The translations under genes and the position numbers were made by a program. DNA of 64,000 bases from Cladophialophora immunda (taxonomy: Eukaryota > Ascomycota > Eurotiomycetes > Chaetothyriales > Herpotrichiellaceae), in assembly GCF_000835495.1 (NCBI RefSeq), contig NW_015622546.1, forward strand, positions 126,883-190,882, written 5' to 3'. Under the pieces are notes generated by a model. The model did not search any database. It was not told where the DNA came from and worked only from the letters and a program-made list of their open reading frames with translations. Shown here piece by piece: positions 33,478 to 44,073 of the stretch (position 1 is its first letter; every line of letters begins with the position of its first letter).

Positions 33478-34253
33478 GGTGGAAATCTTTCTATGGAAAG
33501 TCAAGGATTCAATCAGATGGGAGCAGTGCACAGTGGGTGGGAGGCAGAAGAAAGTGAGAGAGGGAACGACAGCAACGCGCGCTGCCACCGGAAGTCGAGC
33601 GTGAAAGATATATGGGCCATTGGGCCATGTCTATGCCCCGCAGCGATCGAAACCACCTGGGAAGAATTCTGAGGACCATGATGTATGACCAACAGGCACG
33701 CAACAGAGGGGTAAGGTCGTCTGGTTGCTAAGGGTTTGCGGAAGAAGCTTGCGGGGAAGAAAGTTGCAGCTGCATGCGGAGATGGTGTCTCGAAACAATG
33801 CCCTGACGAATGATAATTGACACAGGCCGGAGCCATCTCGTTCTCGAGAACCGGGGTGCCGGCAATGCCCCGTCTCTTCGAATTCGGGACACACACACAA
33901 TTTACAAGGGCGCCAAAGAGGGCTGCAAGTCACCAGACATTGTATCGACACCCTCGGCCGATCTCGACCTCCAATCCCGATGATGCCGAGTTCGGTCGCC
34001 GGTGGAACGGATCGACGCAAGCTGAGTGCCCTGAAGAGCTCGACCTTTTGCACACAGGCAAGATACGGCGCTATCAGGAGCAGTACAAAGCTTCGCATTG
34101 CCCAGGCAGAGAGGTTGAGGATCGACAGCATCGACTGATTGCCGGCAAGGGGAGCTAGGAAGAGTATGAGAATCGCAAACCGAGCGTGCATCAAATTCGT
34201 GGTGGGTATCTCAATGTTGATATACAGCAATCCAAGATTGTCTTCACCCAAGA
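33478..34253. other. Intergenic region, nothing recognised
   Basis: Promoter side of the SDR gene and 3' side of the mS33 gene. The minus-strand frame that runs on from mS33 exon 2 is intron read-through and then 3' UTR, not a separate gene. Confidence 0.5.
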
Positions 34254-34740
34254 TTATCTCCTCTTCTTGTTGGCCCGGCCCTCTGCAGGATATGTTAGTT
34301 TCTTGTTGGCTGCTCGAGCCTTTGATGACCGTACCTGCTGCCGACTTCTTCTTCTTGGGCGCACCCTTTCCCCGTAGCTTGGCAAAGGCGACATTCTCCA
34401 GTCTGTCGTCCTCTTCTTCGTTGAAACCCTCCAGATCAAACTTTTTGAACTCGTCCAGAACGTCTTCCACGGTGGCTGATCGTCGGGGGTAGTACGATGC
34501 CAACGCTGGGCCTCTTAACCGTTGGCGTAGGACTTTGTTGCCTAAACGCTGCTGCATCGGGTTGAAGGTCGTAGAGAAGATTGAGCATTGAAGCTGTGGA
34601 AGGTTGACTGATCAGCAGGAGCGCAATATGAAGGGAGCACCAATTGGTGATTGCGCGTTATGGCCAAGGGCAGGCGTGTTGTTGGGGGTCAATCTTACCT
34701 GCATCAGCTGTAGTAGCCGACCTCTCGACGGAGAAGCCAT
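34254..34740 (-). CDS. rsm27: Mitochondrial small-subunit ribosomal protein mS33
   Basis: Exons on the minus strand: 34699-34740 (MASPSRGRLLQLMQ), 34335-34593 and 34254-34282, giving 109 residues. Introns are 105 nt (GTAAGA...TTCCACAG) and 52 nt (GTACGG...ACTAACATATCCTGCAG). The middle exon begins with CSIFSTTFNP, then RLGNKVLRQRLRGPALASYYPRR, cited in part: LRGPALASYYPRR is the MRPS33 signature. It ends in RGKGAPKKKKSA, and the last exon adds the basic GRANKKRR. The order and length match mS33 (Rsm27 in yeast), a component of the mitoribosome small subunit. It shares a 314-bp divergent promoter with the RNase III gene. Confidence 0.9.
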
Positions 34741-35054
34741 TGCAATGCTGTACAGGGGAGAAGTTGGTTGATTGAATGTTCTGGAGAAAGACAAGCAGGT
34801 CAAGTTACGAATTGAAACCAAATTGAGGCTACACAGAATTGCGCCCCGGCACCAGTTGCCGCCGGAAGATCCAACTCGCCTCCACTTTCCCCTTTCACAA
34901 TTTTCACAACCACTTTCATCGTGCCTTCGACCTTCTGCCTATGCATCTGCCCGTCCATCTCTCTCACACGAGAACTGCTACTTCCAGGGTAATAAGAATG
35001 CATCAGACATGGTGATCCAGTGCCAGGATCCCCAGATATCTTATCACCCGGATC
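34741..35054. promoter_or_regulatory. Short divergent promoter, mS33 and RNase III
   Basis: 314 bp between the mS33 start (-) and the RNase III start (+). It contains C/T-rich sequence on the + strand. No individual site is claimed. Confidence 0.5.
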
Positions 35055-35948
35055 ATGCCGGACTTTGACAGAAAGCGCAAGTTCCAAGGCGACCAGAACC
35101 ACCGTCCCAAAAAGCCACACAGAGACAACCCGAAACCCCCAAGTCACACCAATGTTGAGACATCAATCAATAATGGACTTCCTCCCCTGCCGCAAATCCA
35201 CGAGAAATACCGATCCGTCGTCTTCACGCACCCCAGCCAAGCACCCGGTAATGTCCACGCCAGCTACGACAGACTTGAGTTCCTCGGAGATGCTTACCTT
35301 GAACTCTTTGCAACCCAATTAATTTTCGACCGATTCCCGAGTCTGGATCCGGGAAAGATGTCTCAGATTCGAGAGTCTCTGGTCAGGAACGAAACCATCG
35401 GTCAATATGCCAGCCTCTACGGACTGGACAAGCAAATACAAAGCTACAAGCAATTCCAGAATCAGGCACCTCATGCTTGGCTCAAGATCAAGGGAGATGT
35501 TTTCGAGGCCTATGTTGCTGCTGTAATCTTGACTGACGCGGATGAGGGAAGGCAAGCTAAGAAATGGCTTCACCAGCTGTGGGATCCCAAATTGCAGGCC
35601 GCCCTCAATGCTAATAATGCCCCCTCAAAGAAAAGCAAGGAGGAGCTGGCCAAGAAGATCCTGGCGAAGGGTGTGAAGATCAATTATGTTGATGAAAAGG
35701 AACCCGTTGTCCACTACGGCCAAGGAAAAGAGACCTACTTTATTGGAGTCTATTTGACTGGTTGGGGCTGGGACAACCAGTACCTTGGTAGTGGGAAAGG
35801 CTCCAGCAGAGTCGAGGCTGGACAAGCAGCTGCAGCAGCCGCACTCAGCAATCGGCCACTCATTGACGAGATTGCAGCCAAGAAGGCAGAGTCATACGTC
35901 CAACGAGACAAAGAACATATTCAGGTGGATGAGATGGAAAATGTCTAA
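35055..35948 (+). CDS. Ribonuclease III (Rnt1/Pac1 type)
   Basis: Single exon, 297 residues. The RNase III domain has the signature YDRLEFLGDAYLELF (71-85) with Glu75 and Asp79. The second acidic pair is Asp148 and Glu151 in KIKGDVFEAYVAA. All four catalytic positions are therefore kept, which argues for an active double-strand-specific nuclease rather than the inactive mitoribosomal relative (mL44/mL57 type). A conserved FTHPS stands at 57-61. A C-terminal double-stranded-RNA-binding domain runs from about 225 (PVVHYGQGKETYFIGVYL) to RVEAGQAAAAAALSN. The N-terminal 40 residues are basic and disordered. Expected role: processing of pre-rRNA and small nuclear or nucleolar RNAs. The family could also include mitoribosome-bound forms, which I cannot exclude. 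Confidence 0.85.
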   Translation: MPDFDRKRKFQGDQNHRPKKPHRDNPKPPSHTNVETSINNGLPPLPQIHEKYRSVVFTHPSQAPGNVHASYDRLEFLGDAYLELFATQLIFDRFPSLDPGKMSQIRESLVRNETIGQYASLYGLDKQIQSYKQFQNQAPHAWLKIKGDVFEAYVAAVILTDADEGRQAKKWLHQLWDPKLQAALNANNAPSKKSKEELAKKILAKGVKINYVDEKEPVVHYGQGKETYFIGVYLTGWGWDNQYLGSGKGSSRVEAGQAAAAAALSNRPLIDEIAAKKAESYVQRDKEHIQVDEMENV

Positions 35949-36310
35949 CGCTGCCTATGGATTTGTGTTCCTGCGGTACAGGCTGAGGTCTACCCGTTTC
36001 TGACAACAACCTCAACGGCGACGGCGTCATGCTATCCGAGGACCATGACAGCCGTGAAGATCAGCAGATTTTGACCTTGAGGTGTATGGCCTATCAATCC
36101 TTCTCACCATCGCTGAGGTTCTGATCATCGATGACGTTCGAACACCGAATCTCATTCTCGAATTGTCTGGCCAAGTCCGAACTGCCGTGTTGTGCAAGAA
36201 AAAATCCCCAGTTCACGTCCTCATGTGTCGATACACCTGCGGATTTCAGTTAGCCTATACCAACAATGACGAAGGTCTGAAGACAATCATGCCAGAGGAG
36301 AAAAGTCATG
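35949..36310. other. Convergent intergenic region
   Basis: Between the RNase III 3' end (+) and the 3' end of the unknown gene (-). Nothing recognised. Confidence 0.5.
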
Positions 36311-36895
36311 TCAACTGAGGGAGAACGTACGGTCAGCCTCGAACTCTAATTGCTCCTTAACAGGGCTCTCCGTATGGACTGGCGGCAGCTGGGGTTGAGA
36401 AATCCAGGGCTGGCCTTGTTCTGGCGCTAGTCCGCTGCTCTCCTCGAGTTCATCTTCTTTCCCATCGGCCTTTTTGCACTGCAGCCATCCAGATATGCGC
36501 CTATTCAGCCTTCGGAAAGCCCCGCGTGCCTTCCTGACCTCTTGTCCCGAAGTTATCATCTCAACGCAGCCAACATCATCACTCAATGCCTTTGTTTCAG
36601 TGTCCTGCACGTTTAATACAATGTTTTCCTCGTTCGGATTGTCTTTCTTTGTCTCGACCTGGGCATTGTGATCGGGAGTCTTGTCTGACTCGGTCACAAC
36701 AGAAGCTGTGGTTGGTCCAGCGACAGCCCAGGAAACAAGGCGATCAACAAAATCCTTTTCTTTGTCTGGCCAAACATAGCGGTAACTGATCGTACCATTG
36801 TGACGAACGATCTCAAACTCGCCTCCACTCTGCCCAGCTGCGCGTCGACGTTGTCGACGAGCCTGGACGCTATCGGCTACACCGGCCTCGGACAT
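36311..36895 (-). CDS. Hypothetical protein, 194 residues
   Basis: Intact single-exon frame starting at the ATG at 36895. I do not recognise a family. Residues 13-18 are ARRQRR-like basic (QARRQRRRAAGQ), a possible nuclear signal. A compact, perhaps folded patch follows (EFEIVRHNGTISYRYVWPDKEKDFVDRLVSWAV). The rest is acidic and polar with a basic helix (VRKARGAFRRLNRRISGWLQ). No signal peptide or membrane segment. Codon content looks like that of neighbouring genes and the frame is the longest here on either strand. Its start overlaps the ATG of a divergent short frame at 36894. Confidence 0.55.
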   Translation of the reverse strand: MSEAGVADSVQARRQRRRAAGQSGGEFEIVRHNGTISYRYVWPDKEKDFVDRLVSWAVAGPTTASVVTESDKTPDHNAQVETKKDNPNEENIVLNVQDTETKALSDDVGCVEMITSGQEVRKARGAFRRLNRRISGWLQCKKADGKEDELEESSGLAPEQGQPWISQPQLPPVHTESPVKEQLEFEADRTFSLS

Positions 36896-37163
36896 GATCG
36901 AGACTGACGCCAGGTATTATGGAAAATCGCAGAAAATTGGGCTAAGGAACTGCATTAGCGGATCTATGAGGGGGCCAGATACTGGACGGGGACCTATTGC
37001 TCTCCTCTTCGATGCCGAAGAGAAGGCTCTTGCGTTTGATAAGTACTTCGCGAAGATGGGATGGCATACTCTGAAGGAGAGGCGCGAAGCCACGGAGATT
37101 ATCAATGTCGGAATGTCTCTGACCGCGATAGACAGAGGCGTTCACCAAGATCGACTTGAATAG
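36894..37163 (+). CDS. Doubtful 89-residue frame overlapping a divergent start
   Basis: Begins at an ATG inside the palindrome CATG at 36893-36896, which also supplies the start of the minus-strand gene. The product contains GPIALLFDAEEKALAFDKYF and resembles no family I know. It may simply be chance in the promoter of the divergent gene. No splice sites are needed and none help it. Confidence 0.2.
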   Translation: MIETDARYYGKSQKIGLRNCISGSMRGPDTGRGPIALLFDAEEKALAFDKYFAKMGWHTLKERREATEIINVGMSLTAIDRGVHQDRLE

Positions 37164-37839
37164 ACATATGGCATGTTGAGACGATACATTAAAAAGCTAA
37201 ACCGTTGCCTTATCGTAGGGGCGCGTTTTCAAATGGTGTTCGCCCGCGATGCGCTTGCCCCGCAGCCTTGTCGTAGAGTGAAGGCAGCAAAGAATACAGC
37301 TTGTCTAGGGACGCGAAAGCAAACTCTGCAAGCGTGCAAAAGATGGTCCTTATTTGACTGGCTGGGCCTTTAGCGCTCTATGGGCAGACATGGCCTAATC
37401 ATCGTAGCAGGTGTCGGGCGTTTGCCGATGATACAAGAGCCCCCTTTTCGAAGTCAGCCTCGTCATGTCCAACTACGCCTTGCAATGACGGCGTCCAGCT
37501 AATAATATTAGATTCATGAACAAAGCACACTCATTGTATAAGAACGGTTGACTGAATGGAAAAGCACTACACAGCCCACAAAGAGAACAAAACGACAGCC
37601 ACGCACAAGACAACAAAGAACCGGGGCATGAGGGGGACAATGCTTCTCTGATGTCTTTATCTGCTGTCCGGTCGCTTGCCCTGCTTGCCCATCTTTGCTC
37701 TCGAGAAACGAACCATCGATCAATCGATTCCCAGATCACCACTGAACGAACGCAATCCCCCCTCCCTCAATCACACCTTGGGATCCAGTTGCAACATCAG
37801 ACAGCTCCAGAAAAGGCAAGACTATCCCCATTACGAACG
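37164..37839. other. Intergenic region, nothing recognised
   Basis: Upstream of the secreted-protein gene. The frame of that gene stays open back to a TTG at 37651 but without a signal-peptide-like start, so it is read as leader. Confidence 0.45.
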
Positions 37840-38415
37840 ATGATAATATACCCGCTCATCCTCATCCTCCTCCCCTCCGCCACAAGGTTCACCACGGCCT
37901 ACCCCTCCCCGGACCCAAAGTACCTGGGCCAGGGCCAATGCACGTACGCGGGCCAGATCGTGTGTGCGTCCGAATCGACGTTTGCAATCTGCGACGCGTC
38001 TCTCACGGGCGTCATCCAGCCCCTGGCTGTGGGCGATACACGGTGCGGCGACTTCGGGGGCCCTCCTCCTCCCCCCCCTGCTGCTGCCCCGTCTTCTACC
38101 ACCCCAGCAGATGCTCAGGGGACACTCGGGTTCATGAAGACGATAGAATCAGCGATAGCCACATCCAGTTACACACCACCACCTGCGCCTCCCAAGTCAG
38201 CGGTTACGTCGCCCTCGTCGCCCTCGAAGAAGCCGCCGAAGCACCAAACCGCCTCCACACCCGCTCCACACTTCGCAGGGACAAGCCTCGCGGTGGTTCC
38301 CACGAGCATTCCCACCGCGATTGCTACGGCCGGTGGGCTGCCTCCAGCGGCGCCAGCGCCGCCGCCTCGCGACGGGTGTAATCCGGGGAAAAGCACTTGC
38401 TCTGGCGGCTCATGA
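37840..38415 (+). CDS. Secreted Pro/Ser/Thr-rich protein, CBM19-like Cys motif
   Basis: Single exon, 191 residues from the ATG at 37840. That start gives a clear signal peptide (MIIYPLILILLPSATRFTTA, with likely cleavage just after). A short Cys domain follows: CTYAGQIVCASESTFAIC, then a last Cys in VGDTRC. The spacing and the Phe-x2-Cys step resemble the chitin-binding CBM19 module of fungal chitinases, but it is short and I call it only similar. The remainder is a Pro/Ala/Ser/Thr-rich stalk with a polyproline run, probably O-glycosylated. It ends CNPGKSTCSGGS, with no hydrophobic GPI-type tail. Possible role: wall-associated or secreted small protein. The next gene, an ABC transporter, is convergent. 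Confidence 0.6.
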   Translation: MIIYPLILILLPSATRFTTAYPSPDPKYLGQGQCTYAGQIVCASESTFAICDASLTGVIQPLAVGDTRCGDFGGPPPPPPAAAPSSTTPADAQGTLGFMKTIESAIATSSYTPPPAPPKSAVTSPSSPSKKPPKHQTASTPAPHFAGTSLAVVPTSIPTAIATAGGLPPAAPAPPPRDGCNPGKSTCSGGS

Positions 38416-38908
38416 AGGGATCCGTCTACAAATGGATGGGCGGACCAGGCATGGGAACTTTGCAGCTGCGAAGGCTCTTCTCATCTGTGGCGTTCACAGG
38501 CAGAAATGTCCCGTAAAGAAAAGGTTGATTCGCGCTTAGATCGACGGTAACGACCTGAATCTGTTACGAACGCTACGGGTTTCCCGTCTAAATACTTGTC
38601 TTTTGTCCTTTCCCTGTATTGACACGGTTAGGTATATCCCGTGTAGTAGCCGTTTCGTCGCTTTATTTGATCCCCTTGAAATGTAAGCTGAGCCACCTTA
38701 CACAGACGCTGAGAAATTCTGAGTGGATTGAGGAACTGAATGAAGGTCTATAAAGTCTCGCAGAGGCTGGTTGCGGACGCCGACTTCATCAATACGAATG
38801 ATTGTTAATTGAATCTAATAATATTTACATAGTAACCCTCGTGTCAAGCTGTCATAGACTCCGGGCACCTGCAGCCCTCGAGCCTGGAGCCAGCGAACAT
38901 TTGTATCT
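38416..38908. other. Convergent intergenic region
   Basis: 3' sides of the secreted-protein gene (+) and the ABC transporter gene (-). AT-richer than its surroundings; no gene, repeat or RNA seen. Confidence 0.5.
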
Positions 38909-41900
38909 CTAAACCCCCTTTTGTTTCCTTTTCATCAGCACCGTCTTGAATGGATTTTTCGTCTTAAACCTTAGGAATGTTACTGTATAAACGACGGCAT
39001 AGTTGAACACAATGAACCCGATGAAAATACCAAAGTCGCGCCAATGGTGAGAGTAGTAGACAGAAAACCCGTGTCCAAACTGGTCCCCGGTCGCATACTG
39101 GCAGAACTCACAGAGGCCATCGGCGCCGACCTGGACGTAGCCGCCAGCTTGTGTAATATATTGTTGAGTATAGGATTGGCAGGTATAGCCTGGTGGGGCA
39201 CTCTAGAGCGAAGTGTTAAGCCATTGTCCACTTGAAATAATAGCATGGATTGACTCACGAATCGAGCAAACTCGCCTCGGTTGCAACGAACAGGTTGATT
39301 ATGAATGATTGACTGCAACAATCGTCAGCCCCGCTTGCGAAACATCAGAGGGTTGTCAGAGCTTACCCCTAGCATAGCCTCGAGAAGGTAGTGGAACGGC
39401 GTCAGCCAATACATCCTGAGAATTATCAGTAAATGTTTCATTGTCCTTCCGTGTGTGGTAGCAGGAACGGGGGGAAGTCAAAAATTACTAACCAACTCCG
39501 CCAGAATGAAGGTAGCTGCTGCGGTGGTACGACTACACCACAGAAGCTGACGACGAATAGGAAGAAGACTGGCACCAGTAGACTCGCGAGCAATTCGTTG
39601 GGCGCGAATGACGCGATTGCCTGTCCGAAGCTGATATAGTACAACTCGAAGAGGAGGATACACAGCAACAGGAACCCTGAGGTGAACGACGAGGTTGAAG
39701 AACGATAGCCGGCGATTCCAAACCACCAACAACAGTAAAAGACGGCTCCGGCGATCAAGGAGTAGGGGATTTCAGCGAGAACAGCACCCGTCGTCCAGGC
39801 AAACCAGCTGTAAATCTTTGCGTTGTTCTCTCGAGACTGAAATATGTTCCGAGAATGAATGAAAACAGGTTGCAGTTGTTGAATGAGGGGCGGAGAGATT
39901 GTAAGCACCAGAAAAACAGCAAAGAGACGTGATTGCATGTCGATCGAGGCAAAGCCAAGGTGGTAAAAAGTGAACGTGGTGAACAAGCCGGTCATGATAT
40001 GCAGGATGAATTTGCCGAGAATATAGTTGGGAGTCCGCTACATGGCTGTCAGTCGAAGAAAATGCAGAGCCCAACACAGACATGATACTCACCCAGTATG
40101 CAACGAACGACCTCTTGACGACCGCTGTAGTCTGCGTTGCAAGCGGCATGGCGTATTCCCTATCGTCTCTGACGTTTTTGCTATGCTCCACGTTCTTCCT
40201 GCGTTCGATCATCTCGGATATCTCGTCAGATCGTGCTTGGTAGTTGGTGCTTTGCTCCCAAACGTCGCCCCAATCTTTACCTTTATAGTTGGGGTCGCCT
40301 GCGCCAATGACTTCAAGCATGTACTCCGCAGGATTTGCATCTGGAGGACACTTTCGCGCTCCATTCTCCTCGAAATAGTGAATGAGTTCTTGCGAGTCGT
40401 GACCGAGAGGGCCATGGTATACCACCCGACCACCGGACTTGAGTAAGATGAGCTCATCAAAATGTTCGAATAATACCGCCGACGGCTGATGAATTGTGCA
40501 GAGGATAGCTTGACCAGCATCTGCCAATTTCCTCAAAAATCTCACGATGTTGAATGCCGCGCCAGAATCAAGGCCTGAGGTGGGTTCATCCAAGAACATA
40601 AGAAGCTCGGGTTTACTGGCTAGCTCAACACCGATAGTCAATCTTTTCCTCTGTTCTTGATTCAGACCCTCGCCAATTGTTCCGATCGTTGCTCCCGCAA
40701 TGTCTCGCATCTCGAGCAGATCGATGATTGTCTCGCAATACGCATACTTTTCCTCGACGGGCACCTCTTTCGGTTGACGGAGTAGAGCCGAGAATTGAAG
40801 AGCTTCTCTCACCGTGGATGTCGGTTCGTGAATATCCATCTGCTCTGCAAATCCCGTAGCTCGCTGGAAAGACTTGGGCAACGGCCGTCCATCGACAAGA
40901 AACTCCCCTGTCACAGTGCCAAAGTTGATGCGTTGAGCGAGAGCATTCAACAGCGTCGTCTTCCCTGCACCACTGGCGCCCATCAAGGCGGTGAGTTTAC
41001 CGGGGCGAACATAGCCTCGGACATTTTGGAGGAGCTTCCGCTGGCCTTTCTCATAGGGAATTGTGTAATTGATGTCCCGGAAGGTGTATATTGTCTCATT
41101 CTTGGCCACATGTTCCAGCAGATTGTTGTCCTGCGTCGTGTTCGTGGATTCGTTGCTTTCACTACCTGGAGATATGACCTTCTCCACAAGATCTGCTGGA
41201 ACCGACCCCCCGGACTCGACGTCGCGTTTAGAGTTCTTGTCTCGGCCACCTGTTTCGATAGTCTGTTCGACTTTCTTGGGAACTTGGCCACGCTTGAAGA
41301 CGGTAATAGCGCCACCACCTGCGTTAGGCTTCATTCTTTCCATCCCGAAAGCAGCTACTGCGAGGAAGAATGCGAAGAAAGCCCATAAGAAGCCGAAATT
41401 GCGCCACAGATGGGAACGAGTGTACCCGAAAGCCTGGTGAATGTAACGAGCTCCATTCACCGTTGTTTGCCCTGGCTCACTGCCGGCCAACGTGCATGAT
41501 TGATACTGAGGACGTGCATTTGGACCCTGAGGAACCAGAAAGGGAGGCACGCAGTCCATGATGAGACCAGTAAATTCGTTGGCCATCAGACACTCGAATC
41601 CATACTGTATCCAGTTGATCCGGCGAAGCCAGCTAAACCAAACACGCATCTGATCGGGTGCTATGAGAGCGTCAGCAATTTCAAGGAGGCTGGAAAGGGT
41701 TACCTACGAATAAGATAGCCAGTATACACCACCAATATCTGAATCGAAACGCCGGTAAATCGAGTAGCGTCATCCAGAGTCTTGCAGAGGGCGGAGAGCA
41801 TGCGGAAGTAAGCGTAGGTGACCATGGTGACGGTCCAGATAATGAAACATGAGATGAAGAATTGAGAAGCAGAAGCGGCAAGCCCAGCCATCCAATATAT

Positions 41901-44073
41901 GATGAGGTTAAACAACAGGACCTGGATCGCTATTAACGGGATGTCGACCACCGTTTGTGCAAGGGCGTATGCCGCAGGACGGTAGAAGGAGAATGATTTG
42001 TGCTTCAAGAGGATCGGTTTGGAGGAGAATGCAGCAGTCATTTCTGCCAAAGCAAGCAAAGCATTGAAAAGAAGAACGAAGAAGATGGCACCGCCCCTGG
42101 GAAAAGCTCCTGCAGTAGTTGTCGGCATTTGGAAGAACAAACTTCCGACAATCAGCCCCTGTGCCATCGTCAGCAGCAGCTTCAGTCTCCTGTCGGCGCT
42201 CGTTGTTTGCACGTACCTGGAATACAATGCCTCCCCACTTCCCAATCAACGAAGCTCGGTCGCCTAGCATGACCAAGAACTGCCGCTGTGTGCATGCGAG
42301 CACTTGCTTGTGAAAAGGGATGGCATAGTTCTTTTTCTTGTTCTTTACCATGTTCTGCTCACGGGATTCCCGTTGTTCTTCTAACTGAGCTTCAAAGTCC
42401 CTGATGTCTTCAAGGTTGCGTCGATAGGCTTCCGACTTGCGATAAAGAGCAGCGAATTCGTCTGCGTTTCGTGGAATGCGATCCTCCCACCCTTTTCTGA
42501 CAGACCTGGCGTGCACATCGGTGACAGAGGTCAAGAAATCAGATGTCGTCCAGCGTGGTTTACATTCGAAACCAAGGTCGATGAAGTATTGTTTAGCGTC
42601 ATCAGCTGATCCGAAGTATAGACACTTTCCTTCATGAATCAACAGGACCTTGTCCACAAGTTGGTATAGTGACTCTCCAGCTTGATACAAGGACACCGCT
42701 GTGGAAGTATGCGCCATGTTGGTGAGGGTGCGGATACATTGGACGTATTCGAGTGCCGTACTTGCGTCTAAGCCGCGACTCGAGTTATCCCAGCCTTGAA
42801 CCGAAGCTCTCGTGATCATTGCTGCTCACTGTCAGTGACCAAATTCACACCTTGGAATCCAAAGCGCACCTTCTGCTATGCTGACTCGTTTCTTTTCGCC
42901 CCCGGAGACTCCTCGAACAAATTGATCGCCAACTTTCGTGCCCAAAGTGTGTTCGATCCAGAACAGTTTCGTTACTACCCTCAAAAATTCTCTCTTGTAA
43001 TCTGCCCGGGATTCGCCTTCTAATCGCGACTCTTTGCCCGGAGTTCGAGTCTTTAACGCAAACATAAGGGTGTGCTTGACTGTCAATGTGGGATAATGAA
43101 GGTCATCTTCCGGATTGTAGATGACTTCTCCTCGAAAATCCCTTTTCATAGTCTTTGCGTCCGTGCCACCATACGTAACTTCTCCTTGGACTGCCTCGAA
43201 CCCCTCTCTCTGGTTGCAAAACGCTTTGAGAAAGGTCGAACAACCCGAACCTGGTCTTCCAAGAACCAGCAGCATCTCCCCGGGTCTAACGCATCCATCG
43301 AGATGGCTCAGAAGTTCTCGCACGGGAGGCTTGCCGAATGCCGCCTTTGCACCTTTGGTGACAAGGGTTTTGAGCATCCGCGGCAGGCCGAGGAAAATAT
43401 CGCCGACGGTTGGTTGAAGGCTGGCGCCCAACCCGACCCCTTTTACGGTCAAGTCGCGAAATATGACACCACTGTGACGGGTTTTCTCTTCTTCGCTGTG
43501 CGCCTGTCGCGCCCCGCCGAACATTCGAGACATGAGTCTCTCTATTTCGTCATTCTCCTCCTGAAGCTGGGCTTCGGATTTGCCTGAAGCGCTTGTTCTT
43601 CTCCGGGACAAAACATTGAACAAATCGTCCTCTGATTGGATACTCCTTTGCTGTCGAAGCCGCTTGTCTTCAGCTGTGGAGGCGGCTCTGAGTGGTTCGA
43701 ACTTGGAGTCGGTTCTTCTTCCTGCGGAGCCATCTGATGTATCTGTGACCGACGACGCAGATGACATGCTGTGAGGATAGCCATGTCCGCTTGCGGCTTG
43801 GTAGGACGCCTCGATTAGAGAGTTGGTGGCTGTGGCAGTCTCACCAGACGAGGGAGTGTCGTTGTTTCGACGTCCCGTCAAGGTGGCTTCTGGCGAATAT
43901 GGATGAGGCTCAGGCCGAGAAGGGATTGGCGTGGCCCTCATAGCCTCAGATGGTATAGTGCGTTGACCATTGTCATGATACTCGTGGTCTGGAACGATAT
44001 GCTCCTCCATCGATAAGTCTATTGGCTGGCTAGGAAAGCGACTTGGCACATCTGGAGTCGGCCGGTCGCCCAT
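38909..44073 (-). CDS. PDR-type (ABC-G) full-length drug/lipid transporter
   Basis: Eight exons on the minus strand: 42870-44073, 42217-42821, 41708-42158, 40093-41660, 39493-40037, 39367-39415, 39259-39312 and 38909-39202. All phases close, giving 1589 residues. Layout is NBD1-TMD1-NBD2-TMD2. NBD1 has the fungal PDR Walker A variant GRPGSGCST (Cys for Lys) near residue 275 and the signature VSGGEKKRVSIAE, then GWDNSSRGLDAS. NBD2 has Walker A GASGAGKTT, the degenerate signature LNQEQRKRLTIGVEL and Walker B LLMFLDEPTSGLD. TMD1 contains GGAIFFVLLFNALLALAEM; the last exons encode the Cys-rich extracellular loop (CNRGEF, CEFCQYATGDQF) and the final membrane segment. Such pumps export azoles, toxins or lipids at the plasma membrane. 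The N-terminus is a long Ser/Thr-rich cytosolic region. Confidence 0.95.

Noticed and set aside
33631..34334. Minus-strand extension of mS33 exon 2 with hydrophobic segments
   Set aside because: It begins exactly at a GTACGG donor; splicing to 34282 restores the known basic mS33 tail, so the extension is intron and 3' UTR.
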